Positions 34,237 through 42,359 of a stretch of DNA of 64,000 bases are shown piece by piece (position 1 is the first letter of the stretch; the number at the start of each line of letters is the position of its first letter). The notes beneath the pieces are model-generated. The model saw nothing but the letters and a program-made list of their open reading frames with translations. It was not told the origin of the DNA and did no database searches. The DNA comes from Thermoplasmatota archaeon (lineage in GTDB: Archaea; Thermoplasmatota; Thermoplasmata; UBA10834): positions 310,001 through 374,000 of the forward strand of contig JAHIRF010000005.1 in assembly GCA_018818785.1 (NCBI GenBank). The letters are read 5' to 3'. A program made the translations under genes and the position numbers.

Positions 34237-34522
34237 GCGATAACGGACCGATCGTTATGCTCGCAGTCAGAGTCAGGACGAGGAATATCACCAGCACTGA
34301 CCGAACATTGTTCAATCGGATCTTTGTCGCGAGCAATGGTTCCAGATGTTGATATTTCAATCGAGTCCTCTCCTGTTTGTCGAAATGCTGAGAGAGTTTC
34401 AGTGCATCCCAGTGATGTGATTGTCATCGCTTCGATATCTAGTTTTTCTCCGTCAATCCTGTTTTGGCGCCAATCGAAAAGGACAAATGGTACGTTCGGC
34501 AATGCTCACCTGAGGCCCTGGG
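34237..34522. other. Intergenic stretch, 286 bases, with hairpin at left edge
   Basis: The TIM-barrel stop is followed by GAGCGATAACG ... CGTTATGCTC (34234-34263), a stem with one bulge that may end transcription. The rest contains no convincing gene: the one open frame (34324-34536) has no supporting composition or ribosome site. Confidence 0.4.
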
Positions 34523-34768
34523 ATGCAGCTTTCTGAGAAGATAGCCCTTGCGATGTTGATCTGGGTATTCTTCGCCCTCGTGCTCTCGATGGGCGCTGGC
34601 CTCGAAGTATTCCTCACCCTAATATTGATCGGAGTGCTGGTCATCCGCGAGCTCACGGATTCGTTCACTCCTCTTCATCTGAAGGAACGCATCGATTTCT
34701 TCATCTACACGTTCCTGGTCGTCTTCGCGATCATAGTCGTGAGACGGGTCTGGGAGATATTGTCGTGA
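34523..34768 (+). CDS. Small three-helix membrane protein of unknown function
   Basis: This 81-aa protein is almost wholly hydrophobic. Helix 1 spans about 5-26 (EKIALAMLIWVFFALVLSMG), helix 2 about 29-45 (EVFLTLILIGVLVIREL), and helix 3 about 58-75 (FFIYTFLVVFAIIVVRRV). A short charged loop (LTDSFTPLHLKERID) separates the last two. TGAGG precedes the ATG. It lies alone between the TIM-barrel gene and the convergent proC. No family is recognised. Composition and clean helix boundaries make a real gene likely. Confidence 0.65.
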   Translation: MQLSEKIALAMLIWVFFALVLSMGAGLEVFLTLILIGVLVIRELTDSFTPLHLKERIDFFIYTFLVVFAIIVVRRVWEILS

Positions 34769-34834
34769 TGCAGGAATCCAATCTCGCTCCCGCTGGATCA
34801 TGAACTATATGACACATCGGTGAGACACGTGCGC

Positions 34835-35671
34835 TCACTCGGAGCTCTTATCCTTCCTCTTGATTCCGAGTTCCGCCGACCGCAGCGAAGCGACTTCTAC
34901 CGCATCGATCAACATGGCCTTGAGCCCGTTCCTCTCGAGCGAGTGGAGCGCGCTTATCGCGGTGCCACCGGGTGAGGTCACGAGGTCCTTCAGCTTCGCA
35001 GGATGCTCTTTCGTCTCCTGTATCAGCTTTGAGGATCCGATCAGCGTCTGCACTGCGAGTGTGTTGGCGATGTCCCTGGACAGGCCGACCTTGACTCCCG
35101 CGTCGGAGAGGCCTTCGAGTATCTGGAAGACGTACATAGGTCCGGTGCCGCTCAGGCCAGTGACGGCGTCCATGAGCACCTCTTCGACCTCGACCACTAT
35201 GCCGACCGATTCGAATATGTGCGCGGCAGCGGCCATGTCCGTCTCAGTCGCATACTCGCCTGGACAGATTGCAGTAGCCGCTTCTCTGACCACAGCCGCG
35301 ATGTTCGGCATCGCCCTGACGACATGAACCTTGCCGCCGGATTTCTTCTCCATCTCGGAGGTCGTGAGTCCGGCCGCTACAGAGATCAGGAGCTTGCTGT
35401 CCTTCAGGGCAGGCTTGATCTCGTCTATCACTTTGAGCAGTATCTGCGGCTTCACGGACAGGACTATTATGTCCGCGAACTGAGCCGCTTCGATATTGGA
35501 GTGTGAGACTTTGACCCCTGGCACCAGGTTCTTGATGTGCTCGAACCTCGACTTCAGAGGCTCGGCTACCATGATATGTTCCGGTGCTGCCCATGAGGTC
35601 TGGAGTATGCCCTTCGCAAGGGCGATACCCATGTTGCCTCCGCCGATGATGGCTATCTTCTTGTTGTTCAT
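34835..35671 (-). CDS. proC: Pyrroline-5-carboxylate reductase
   Basis: This 278-aa protein has the N-terminal Rossmann motif (KKIAIIGGGNMGIALAKGIL), the family segment LSVKPQILLKVIDEI and VRAMPNIAAVVREAATAI. The C-terminal ProC signature begins DAVTGLSGTGPMYVFQILE and continues to TLIGSSKLIQET, then KLKDLVTSPGGTAISALHSLERNG. It reduces pyrroline-5-carboxylate to proline with NAD(P)H, the last step of proline synthesis. Length and motif order are standard. GGGACC lies just before the ATG. No other proline gene is adjacent. The gene is convergent with the small membrane protein. Confidence 0.95.
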   Translation of the reverse strand: MNNKKIAIIGGGNMGIALAKGILQTSWAAPEHIMVAEPLKSRFEHIKNLVPGVKVSHSNIEAAQFADIIVLSVKPQILLKVIDEIKPALKDSKLLISVAAGLTTSEMEKKSGGKVHVVRAMPNIAAVVREAATAICPGEYATETDMAAAAHIFESVGIVVEVEEVLMDAVTGLSGTGPMYVFQILEGLSDAGVKVGLSRDIANTLAVQTLIGSSKLIQETKEHPAKLKDLVTSPGGTAISALHSLERNGLKAMLIDAVEVASLRSAELGIKRKDKSSE

Positions 35672-35885
35672 GGTGGTCCCTTGTCTGTTATATTGGCCAC
35701 AATGAGCCGGATATATAATCTAAACGGTACAGAATTGGACGTTCTCCCCGCTGCTTGGTCGCCATCACGACGTGGGTCGAATATACAATTGCGTATATGA
35801 CAAGAATGTATTATACTTAAATGTATATTGGAGTAGCGTACATGCATTGGCGGGACTGTAGTGCCAGAGGTCGCGTCCAGGGAGT

Positions 35886-37028
35886 ATGGAAGATATGGCC
35901 AACCCGTTCGTCTACGGCTCGAGCGTCACGGGCGATGATTTCGTCGACAGGGATGAGGAACTCGCGAACATCGAGCGAGAGCTCAGATCCGGCATCAGTG
36001 TCATATTGTACTCGCACAGACGCATGGGCAAAACATCGCTCATGTGCGAGCTAGCGAGAAGGAAGCCGAAGGGACTCGTGTTCGCTTTCATCGATTTGTA
36101 TGGCGTGACATCGACCGAGAGACTCCTTGAGCAGATCGTCAGCAAATCTGCCGTGGCATGTCTTGGTGGCGTGGAGAGGTTCGCAATGTCTGCATGGTCC
36201 CTCTTCAGGAGTACGAGGCTCCGTCTAGCAGTCACGCCTGAGGGGGAGCTGGCAGTCGATTTCGTGAGGGGCGGTCCCACAGTGGCTGAGACTGCGGACG
36301 CCCTCGACATGCCGGAGAGGCTCGCCTCGTCCAAGGGTAAGCGGTTGGTCGTAGTATTCGACGAGTTCCAGGAGGTCTCAGTCCTGGGCGGTGTGTCGCT
36401 CCTCAAGACCATGAGGTCTCGGTTCCAGCATCACCGGAACGTCTCATACGTCTTTTCCGGGAGCAAGGTGCACCTGCTCCGGCAGATCTTCGAGGAGCAC
36501 GAGGGTGCCTTCTACAAGTCAGGGGTGTCAGTGGACCTGGGACCGATCGGCGTGGAACCCTTCTCCGAGTTCATAGTGCGCAAGTTCCGACTCGAGGGCG
36601 GGAAGATATCCAAGGACCTGGCTCGCGCGCTGGTCCAAAGGACAGGCGGGCACCCGTACTACACGCAGCAACTGGCCCACGAGCTATGGAGCATCTCGAA
36701 CGCTCCCTCGGGGACGTTAGAACTCGATGAGGCGATGGAACGCGCTATGGAGCACCAGGCTCTCGCCTATCTCTATGTCTGGGAGTCCATGAAGAGCCCG
36801 GTCCAGAAGCGCCTGCTCTTGGCTCTCGCTTCGGAACCGGAACCCACCATGGGTGTGGACTTCATCCTGAGGCACAGACTCCTGTCCCGCTCCCATGTCC
36901 AGCGGGCCGAAGGTCATCTGGTCGAGCGTGGGCTGATCGAGCGCGGGCATGTGGTCGATCCCATGTTCGCAGCTTGGCTGAGGAGGATGTCCGGTCTTAC
37001 GCTTCCCTCTACGCGCAAGAATGGGTGA
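35886..37028 (+). CDS. Archaeal ATPase (AAA/STAND-like P-loop) protein
   Basis: This 380-aa protein of the archaeal ATPase family has an N-terminal NPFVYGSSVTGDDFVDRDEEL start, Walker A in the family form HRRMGKTSLM, Walker B (RLVVVFDEFQEV) and a sensor-like FSGSKVHLLRQIF. A C-terminal winged-helix region contains LVQRTGGHPYYTQQLAHELW and a final helical part (VQRAEGHLVERGLI). These STAND-like ATPases are common in archaea with poorly known roles, sometimes near mobile elements or as regulators. The ATG at 35886 follows GGGAG closely; an ATG at 35895 is an alternative. TATA-like sequences occur near 35810-35825. It stands alone. Confidence 0.85.
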   Translation: MEDMANPFVYGSSVTGDDFVDRDEELANIERELRSGISVILYSHRRMGKTSLMCELARRKPKGLVFAFIDLYGVTSTERLLEQIVSKSAVACLGGVERFAMSAWSLFRSTRLRLAVTPEGELAVDFVRGGPTVAETADALDMPERLASSKGKRLVVVFDEFQEVSVLGGVSLLKTMRSRFQHHRNVSYVFSGSKVHLLRQIFEEHEGAFYKSGVSVDLGPIGVEPFSEFIVRKFRLEGGKISKDLARALVQRTGGHPYYTQQLAHELWSISNAPSGTLELDEAMERAMEHQALAYLYVWESMKSPVQKRLLLALASEPEPTMGVDFILRHRLLSRSHVQRAEGHLVERGLIERGHVVDPMFAAWLRRMSGLTLPSTRKNG

Positions 37029-37122
37029 AGTCGAGAATAGCGACGGGCGCATTTGGTGGTAGTGAGATGCTATCGGTCTCGTCGCGTCCCTCGTGTTCTA
37101 CTTCATCGAGGCCCTCGTCCGA

Positions 37123-38076
37123 TCATTCCCTCGGAGACACAATGAGCCATAGGTGCGTCCCTCTGTAGGAGTCCTGCGTGAGCGGCTGCCCCTCGATGAA
37201 CAGCAGGAACTGCAGCTTCCATGTGCCTTCCTCGGTGACATTGAAGTCGAAGGTCTGGTTGTAATACTCCAGATGATCGATCGAGAAGTTCTGCGCTATG
37301 GCAGAATATGGTGTCATGGCATTGGTCTGACCCCAATCGATCGAGTAATCGTCCACCGTGAAGTTGTAATCGGTCGCATTCGTCAACACGATCACGATCG
37401 TGTAGTTCATCGGCTCGTGCTCGAATGATTTCACACTCAGCAGCACCCTCGCATCCTCACCTACCGTAAGGTTCCTGGGATAGTCACTGGCCATGCCGTC
37501 AGGGCCCAGTAACGCCAGCTGTGTGAAGGTCTCCCCTTCCCTTGGCGTGGTGATAGCCCATGCGAGCACCACGACCGATGCGATCAGCATGACCGCGATG
37601 CCTATCGTGAGCATCTTGTCGACCATCGGCATGCCTTTCCAGTCCATCTCGAAGTCGACGACGATCGCGAACCGCTCGTCCTCTGGTATGCTGACCCTTC
37701 GGTACCATCCGATCAACGATGCGGCGATTATGAATGCTGAGACGCTCGCTAGTATCGGGTCCAGCCGTATCCCGAATGGTGTGAAATTAAGTGCAAGGCC
37801 TATGAGCGGGACGATCGCTATGCTGAGCCCGAAGCTGAGGGCCACCCTCTCTATCCCGTCTATCTGCTCGTTCTCTGGAAACAGAGCTGCGGTCGCCGCA
37901 TACCCTGGCAGGAACAGAACGAATATGAGTCCGAGTATCTGGCGCGCAAGACTGTCGGGGACGAATAGGACCAGGGCGACGAGCACCAGTGCGAGCACGA
38001 TGCACGTCAGCAGGTCGTAGGGTCTTTCCCTGACCTCGAGATGGAACCTGAACGGTTTCGTGTCCTCTTCCGCCAT
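37123..38076 (-). CDS. DUF1616 membrane protein
   Basis: This protein is about 317 aa. The N-terminal half carries the DUF1616 pattern: RERPYDLLTCIVLALVLV, SLARQILGLIFVLFLPGYA, ERVALSFGLSIAIVPLIGLAL and IRLDPILASVSAFIIAASL, giving four to five helices. Another helix is followed by an exposed C-terminal beta domain (about 205-317) with APHP/CARDB-like character (YPRNLTVGEDARVLLSVKSFE, MNYTIVIVLTNAT). DUF1616 proteins are widespread in euryarchaeal and Thermoplasmata envelopes without a known reaction. The ATG at 38076 is favoured over a GTG at 38097. It is divergent from the MoxR-DUF58 operon. Confidence 0.85.
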   Translation of the reverse strand: MAEEDTKPFRFHLEVRERPYDLLTCIVLALVLVALVLFVPDSLARQILGLIFVLFLPGYAATAALFPENEQIDGIERVALSFGLSIAIVPLIGLALNFTPFGIRLDPILASVSAFIIAASLIGWYRRVSIPEDERFAIVVDFEMDWKGMPMVDKMLTIGIAVMLIASVVVLAWAITTPREGETFTQLALLGPDGMASDYPRNLTVGEDARVLLSVKSFEHEPMNYTIVIVLTNATDYNFTVDDYSIDWGQTNAMTPYSAIAQNFSIDHLEYYNQTFDFNVTEEGTWKLQFLLFIEGQPLTQDSYRGTHLWLIVSPRE

Positions 38077-38303
38077 GCCTCTATCCCCGGATGCCACTAA
38101 AGGCCATGGTGTGAAGTGGATTACGGTATATCAAAGCTGTCAGCATGAGCATGGCTTACGAACATGCCGGCGAGTGCGTTGATATGCAGCCGGCCAGTTC
38201 GGCGAATTTACCGGAATACGGCTCTTTGTCTGCATATGGTAGGTTTTATACAGAACGAATTGAATCAAGGTCGAGACCCTTCCCCCATATTAGGAGGACT
38301 CGC

Positions 38304-39281
38304 ATGGATTTGATTATCGAAACCCCCGCGGATGCGCGGAAAGCACTGAGAGACGTCATCAGCGAGGTGGCGAGGGCCGTCGTAGGTTACGAGCAGACCA
38401 TCTTCGATTTCATGGTGGCGCTGTCCGCTGGTGAGCACATACTCCTGGAGGGCGTGCCTGGCATAGCGAAGACCACTCTCTCGAAATCGGTGGCCAAAGC
38501 GATGGCGATAGACTTCAACAGGATACAGTTCACGCAGGACCTCCTACCGACGGACATCACAGGGCACAACTACTACAACCAGCTCACGAAACAGTTCGAG
38601 ATGAGGAAGGGGCCAGTGTTTACGGAGCTTCTCCTGGCGGATGAGATCAACAGGGCACCTCCGAAGACGCAGTCCGCCCTTCTCGAGTCCATGCAGGAGA
38701 AGCAGGTGACCATCGAAGGCTCGACGCTCAAGCTGCCTGAACTATTCATGGTCGTAGCCACTCTGAACCCCATCGAGACGGAGGGCGTCTACCCACTCCC
38801 GGAGGCTCAGATAGACAGGTTCATGCTCAAGATCAAGATGGACTACCCCGACGAGGACGATGAACTGACCATCCTCAGCCTGAAGAACCTGTTCGAGGAG
38901 GAGCCTCAGTCAGTCATGACTCGGGAGAACGTCCTACAGCTGCGAAAGCTGTGCTTCAATGTCCACGCGCACAGGAGCATACTCACCTACATCAACGGTA
39001 TCACGAGGGCCACGAGGTCTCGGGAGAACGTCGAGCTCGGGTTGAGCCCGAGAGGAGGGATACACCTGCTCGAGAGTTCCAAGGGCAGGGCGTTGCTCTC
39101 CGGTCGACCGTACGTGATCCCGGATGATGTGAAGGCCATGGCGCACGCCGTCATGGACCATCGGCTCATGCTCTCGCCCGAGGCCGAGCTCGAGGGGCTG
39201 ACCGCGGGCGGCATCACCGAGTCCATTCTCTCCGAAGTGCCCGTCCCGAAGGGGGATTTCGGCGAGGACAAGAAGAGATGA
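38304..39281 (+). CDS. MoxR-family AAA+ ATPase
   Basis: This 325-aa AAA+ ATPase has Walker A in the MoxR form (LLEGVPGIAKTTLSKS), Walker B with the typical LLLADEINRAPPKTQSALLE and ALLESMQEKQVTIEG, sensor 1 (VVATLNPIETEGVYPLPEAQ) and arginine finger DRFM. MoxR proteins are chaperone-type ATPases that act with DUF58 and von Willebrand factor A partners on envelope assembly. The ATG at 38304 is set by an AGGAGG at 38292-38297. The open frame reaching back to 38145 is not needed, and a TATA-like TTTTATA at about 38244 fits a transcript starting between. The DUF58 gene starts 11 nt after its stop. Confidence 0.95.
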   Translation: MDLIIETPADARKALRDVISEVARAVVGYEQTIFDFMVALSAGEHILLEGVPGIAKTTLSKSVAKAMAIDFNRIQFTQDLLPTDITGHNYYNQLTKQFEMRKGPVFTELLLADEINRAPPKTQSALLESMQEKQVTIEGSTLKLPELFMVVATLNPIETEGVYPLPEAQIDRFMLKIKMDYPDEDDELTILSLKNLFEEEPQSVMTRENVLQLRKLCFNVHAHRSILTYINGITRATRSRENVELGLSPRGGIHLLESSKGRALLSGRPYVIPDDVKAMAHAVMDHRLMLSPEAELEGLTAGGITESILSEVPVPKGDFGEDKKR

Positions 39282-39292
39282 TGTGATCCGAT

Positions 39293-40744
39293 TTGCAGAC
39301 TCAGGCCTCTGGAATAGTGTTGTTCGTATCCGCCGCCGTGTTCGCCCTAGCTGGCATACTCTTCCCTAGCCTGCCGTTCGCCCTCATGTGCCCCGTGCTC
39401 CTCGGTGTGCTCATCTACGCGCGTTCCAAGTTCATGGGCGAGGTGCAGGAGACCGAGCTCATCGTCAACAGGTCCACGCACGACGAGGTTCCATTCGCGG
39501 GGCAGCCGATCGCCCTGAGCGTCGAGATACTCAACGCGGGTCCTGCACCCATACGCTGCGTGCTCGAGGATGTGATTCCAGAGGACTGCGAGGTCGCCGC
39601 TGGATCAAACAGGTACTCTGGACTCATCCCAGCCCGGTCGCAGACGACCATATCCTACACGCTGGTCCCGCACAAGAGGAAGGTCTATACGTTCGAAGGG
39701 TTGAGACTCGAGATGCGGGATGAATACGGCCTCTTCTCCCACACATCTTCTGTAGAGGACGGCACCAAGATCGCAGTGCACACTTCGAAGAGGAGCCTCC
39801 AGGCCGCCAGGAGGATTGCTGGCAGGGAGCACCTGGAGCACTCCGGGAAGTCGAGGCACCTCGCGGCGGTGATGCACGACCTGGAATTCGACAGACTCAG
39901 AGACTACCTTCCGGGCGACAGACCCAGGGACATCGACTGGAAGTTACTATCCAGGCTCGACAAGCTGTTCACGAAGGTCTACACCAAGGAGGGTGCGATA
40001 CAGACCATGATATTCGTGGACTGTTCAAGGAGCATGCGTACGGCCGGATCTGGCATCACGAAGCTCGACCACTCAGTCGACCTCTGCCTCCAGCTGTCGA
40101 GGGTGTTGCTGAGCAGTCACCACGCGGCCGGCGTCGCGTTGATAGACGAGGTCACGGTCATCGACCAGCTACGTCCTTCGCTCATCCGCCATCAGTTCGA
40201 AAGGATCATACAGATGCTCAGGAACGCACCTTCCACCGTGCCTGGTAATGTACACGAATCGATAGACACCCAGCCCATGGCGGATGCGCCAGATGGGCTG
40301 ACAGCCAATGGCAACACGGAAGAGGCCGCGCAGATGGAGAAGTTCCTGTCCGCAGTGAGGGATATCGGGGTCCGCACATCCAAGCGTTCGAAGGGGGTCG
40401 GGCTCGACGAAGTGATCTGGAAGCTCCTCACCGGCGCCAAGGACCAGAAGCAGATGATCATCGTGATATCCGACCTCATATCGTCTCGGGACGCCGTCCT
40501 GGCCAGCGCGAAGCTATGCCAGAAGAAAGGCAGTCAGATGCTGGTCCTGCACATTTACGACGACTGGTACGAGAGATCGGAGACTCCCTTGGAAGTCGGC
40601 GAGGCCGAGAGGATGTATGGAAACCTGCTGAACTACCTCGATGTCGAGGTCAAGTTGCGGAAGATGGGTGCGTCTTATGTGAAAGTCGGTCCAGCCGATG
40701 CGACGGCGAGCATCGTGAGAACGATAAGGTGGGGTAAGGCATGA
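39293..40744 (+). CDS. DUF58 domain protein with von Willebrand factor A-type metal site
   Basis: This 483-aa protein has two N-terminal membrane helices (about 7-45), then a beta domain that extends to about residue 180. The DUF58 core is FDRLRDYLPGDRPRDIDWKL, and a vWA-like part opens with IFVDCSRSMRTAGSG, a DxSxS metal site. The family partners MoxR ATPases. The TTG start at 39293 is the only reasonable one; it follows the MoxR stop by 11 nt. Its stop overlaps the next ATG by four bases (ATGA). A DUF4129/DUF4350 pair, often in the same cluster in other organisms, lies separately at 59026-62386. Confidence 0.92.
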   Translation: MQTQASGIVLFVSAAVFALAGILFPSLPFALMCPVLLGVLIYARSKFMGEVQETELIVNRSTHDEVPFAGQPIALSVEILNAGPAPIRCVLEDVIPEDCEVAAGSNRYSGLIPARSQTTISYTLVPHKRKVYTFEGLRLEMRDEYGLFSHTSSVEDGTKIAVHTSKRSLQAARRIAGREHLEHSGKSRHLAAVMHDLEFDRLRDYLPGDRPRDIDWKLLSRLDKLFTKVYTKEGAIQTMIFVDCSRSMRTAGSGITKLDHSVDLCLQLSRVLLSSHHAAGVALIDEVTVIDQLRPSLIRHQFERIIQMLRNAPSTVPGNVHESIDTQPMADAPDGLTANGNTEEAAQMEKFLSAVRDIGVRTSKRSKGVGLDEVIWKLLTGAKDQKQMIIVISDLISSRDAVLASAKLCQKKGSQMLVLHIYDDWYERSETPLEVGEAERMYGNLLNYLDVEVKLRKMGASYVKVGPADATASIVRTIRWGKA

Positions 40745-41256
40745 ACCGGTTCAGGATGCGAATGCTGCTTATGTTCTCGACATCCATCATCGCCATACTC
40801 GTCTTCTCGAGGATGAGTTCTTACAGCCTATTCGTGCTTGCCTTCGGAGCGCTCATCATGCTGATAGCGTTCGCCAGCTACTACAGGCCAGCAGGTTTGT
40901 TCGGCCTGTTCATCGTGGCGATATCCGCGACGATGTCCATGCAGATCGACACGCTCATCGAGACTGGCCCTATGATCGCCGTCGCGGTTGGCATGCTGAT
41001 CCCCATGACGCTGCTCACGCTGTTCGCGCTGTCCAGCGAGAGCGATGGGGAGAACGGCTACTTCCAGAGGCGCCCCGTTTTCCTGGGCGCCGCGTACATC
41101 GGCTGTTGCCTACTGTCCGTTGCCGTGGTCATAGCCATCACAGGGCTGGTATTCCCTCACATGTCGTTGCGGTTCTATGGCCTGATGGAGATATCCATAC
41201 TCCTGATGGTCTCCGCGGTCCTAGCGATCGCCCTTACATCGCGCGATCCGGAGTGA
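40741..41256 (+). CDS. Small polytopic membrane protein of the MoxR-DUF58 operon
   Basis: This 171-aa hydrophobic protein has about five to six helices: about 8-27 (MLLMFSTSIIAILVFSRM), then LFVLAFGALIMLIAFASY, GLFGLFIVAISATMSM, MIAVAVGMLIPMTLLTL, AYIGCCLLSVAVVIAI and EISILLMVSAVLAIAL. A short acidic loop (SSESDGENGYFQRRP) lies between the fourth and fifth. It begins by ATGA overlap with DUF58, so it is co-translated and probably belongs to the same complex. No family can be named. The archaeosortase gene 43 nt downstream has its own TATA box. Confidence 0.7.
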   Translation: MNRFRMRMLLMFSTSIIAILVFSRMSSYSLFVLAFGALIMLIAFASYYRPAGLFGLFIVAISATMSMQIDTLIETGPMIAVAVGMLIPMTLLTLFALSSESDGENGYFQRRPVFLGAAYIGCCLLSVAVVIAITGLVFPHMSLRFYGLMEISILLMVSAVLAIALTSRDPE

Positions 41257-41270
41257 TTCAGTCCGAACCG

Positions 41271-41278
41271 TTATATAT
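41271..41278 (+). promoter_or_regulatory. TATA box for the second archaeosortase gene
   Basis: TTATATAT lies about 25 nt before the GTG at 41300. No ribosome site precedes the GTG, so the transcript should be leaderless. The gene is thereby separated from the MoxR-DUF58 operon. Confidence 0.6.
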
Positions 41279-41299
41279 CCGCGTAAGTTTGGTTCAGGT

Positions 41300-42355
41300 G
41301 TGAGATTCTCCTGGGATTGGAGGCTGCTGATCGGCTCCTTGCTCATCATAGGTGCATTGTACAACCACTATCTCGGGCACTCCGTCCTTGTTTTCGAGTT
41401 GGTGCTTCTAGCGATTGGTTCCGTGCTCGGTCTGCTATCCATCGGACCATCACTCCGTTCGAGGGCGGAGCTAGCGGAACACGGCATGTTCACACGCTTC
41501 CTCATGAGGTTCGCGAGCGAGAGACTGGTCGTGTTCGCGATACCGCTCTTGGGCATCCTGCTGCTCATCGGCTGGTCTGCCTGGAAGGTCCTCTCCGTGG
41601 GCGAATCGAACCTTCGCATGGAAGACATCGTCGTGACGTTGTTCGCCCTCTCGCTCGTGCTCTACCAGTCAGGGCCATCCAGGTTCTACGACCAGAAGGA
41701 TTTCGTCGTTCTCTTCCTCCTGTTCCTGACGATCGTGTTCGCAGTCATGTGGAAGATATACACGATCGTGACGGGTGAGTCCTATGGGCGCATCACGGCC
41801 TACTCGGAGTTCTACTTCATCACTCAACCCGTCGTCGCGATAGTCAATCTCTTGGGCGTCAACGCCACGGCGGTCCTCAACTTCAGCGGGATCGGGCTGT
41901 CGAACGTGATCGAATATTTCTACGATGGCAGACTCGTCAGACTCGGGATCGGGTCCGGCTGCAGCGGTCTTTACTCGGCAGGACTCTTCTTCTCCGCTTT
42001 CCTGGCGTTCGTGCTGGTGAGATACAAGACTCTGAACGTGCGGATCATCGCAGGTCTCGGGATCGGGCTCCTTGTCACCTGGTTCTCCAACATAATCAGG
42101 ATGGTCGTGACCGTCTTCGTCGGGGCTGCATATGGTCCCATTGCGCTGGCGACATTCCACATGTATTTCGGAATTCTCCTATTCGTAGGCGTCGTCCTTG
42201 TGTTCTGGTATGTCGTAACGGGTTGGCTCGACAAACACATCCCTTATGAATCATCAGAGAAAGGCCCCGCCATCGATTCAGGAGACCCTGGTCCAGCAAG
42301 TGACGAACTTGTCGAGAATATTGGCGGTCCGGTTGACGAGGATACGTTAGACTGA
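41300..42355 (+). CDS. Archaeosortase/exosortase family protein (second copy)
   Basis: This 351-aa polytopic membrane protein has the three family landmarks: C221 in IGSGCSGLYSAGLFF, R267 in WFSNIIRMVVTVFVG and H287 in IALATFHMYFGILLF. The GSGCSGL context is the classical exosortase form, different from the WACVGLEEL form of the first copy, so the two are not recent duplicates. It has about nine helices and an acidic soluble tail (ESSEKGPAIDSGDPGPASDE). It should cleave a C-terminal sorting signal of some exported protein. It starts at GTG 41300 from its own TATA box and is convergent with the giant subtilase gene, which lacks a matching tail (4 nt between the stops). Confidence 0.85.
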   Translation: MRFSWDWRLLIGSLLIIGALYNHYLGHSVLVFELVLLAIGSVLGLLSIGPSLRSRAELAEHGMFTRFLMRFASERLVVFAIPLLGILLLIGWSAWKVLSVGESNLRMEDIVVTLFALSLVLYQSGPSRFYDQKDFVVLFLLFLTIVFAVMWKIYTIVTGESYGRITAYSEFYFITQPVVAIVNLLGVNATAVLNFSGIGLSNVIEYFYDGRLVRLGIGSGCSGLYSAGLFFSAFLAFVLVRYKTLNVRIIAGLGIGLLVTWFSNIIRMVVTVFVGAAYGPIALATFHMYFGILLFVGVVLVFWYVVTGWLDKHIPYESSEKGPAIDSGDPGPASDELVENIGGPVDEDTLD

Positions 42356-42359
42356 GATC

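Noticed and set aside
34324-34536. A 70-aa plus-strand frame between the TIM-barrel gene and the small membrane protein
   Set aside because: Random-looking composition, no ribosome site, and it overlaps the next gene start.
38145-38303. N-terminal extension of the MoxR reading frame
   Set aside because: The extension does not look like a MoxR N terminus and contains a TATA-like box. AGGAGG before the ATG at 38304 sets the start.
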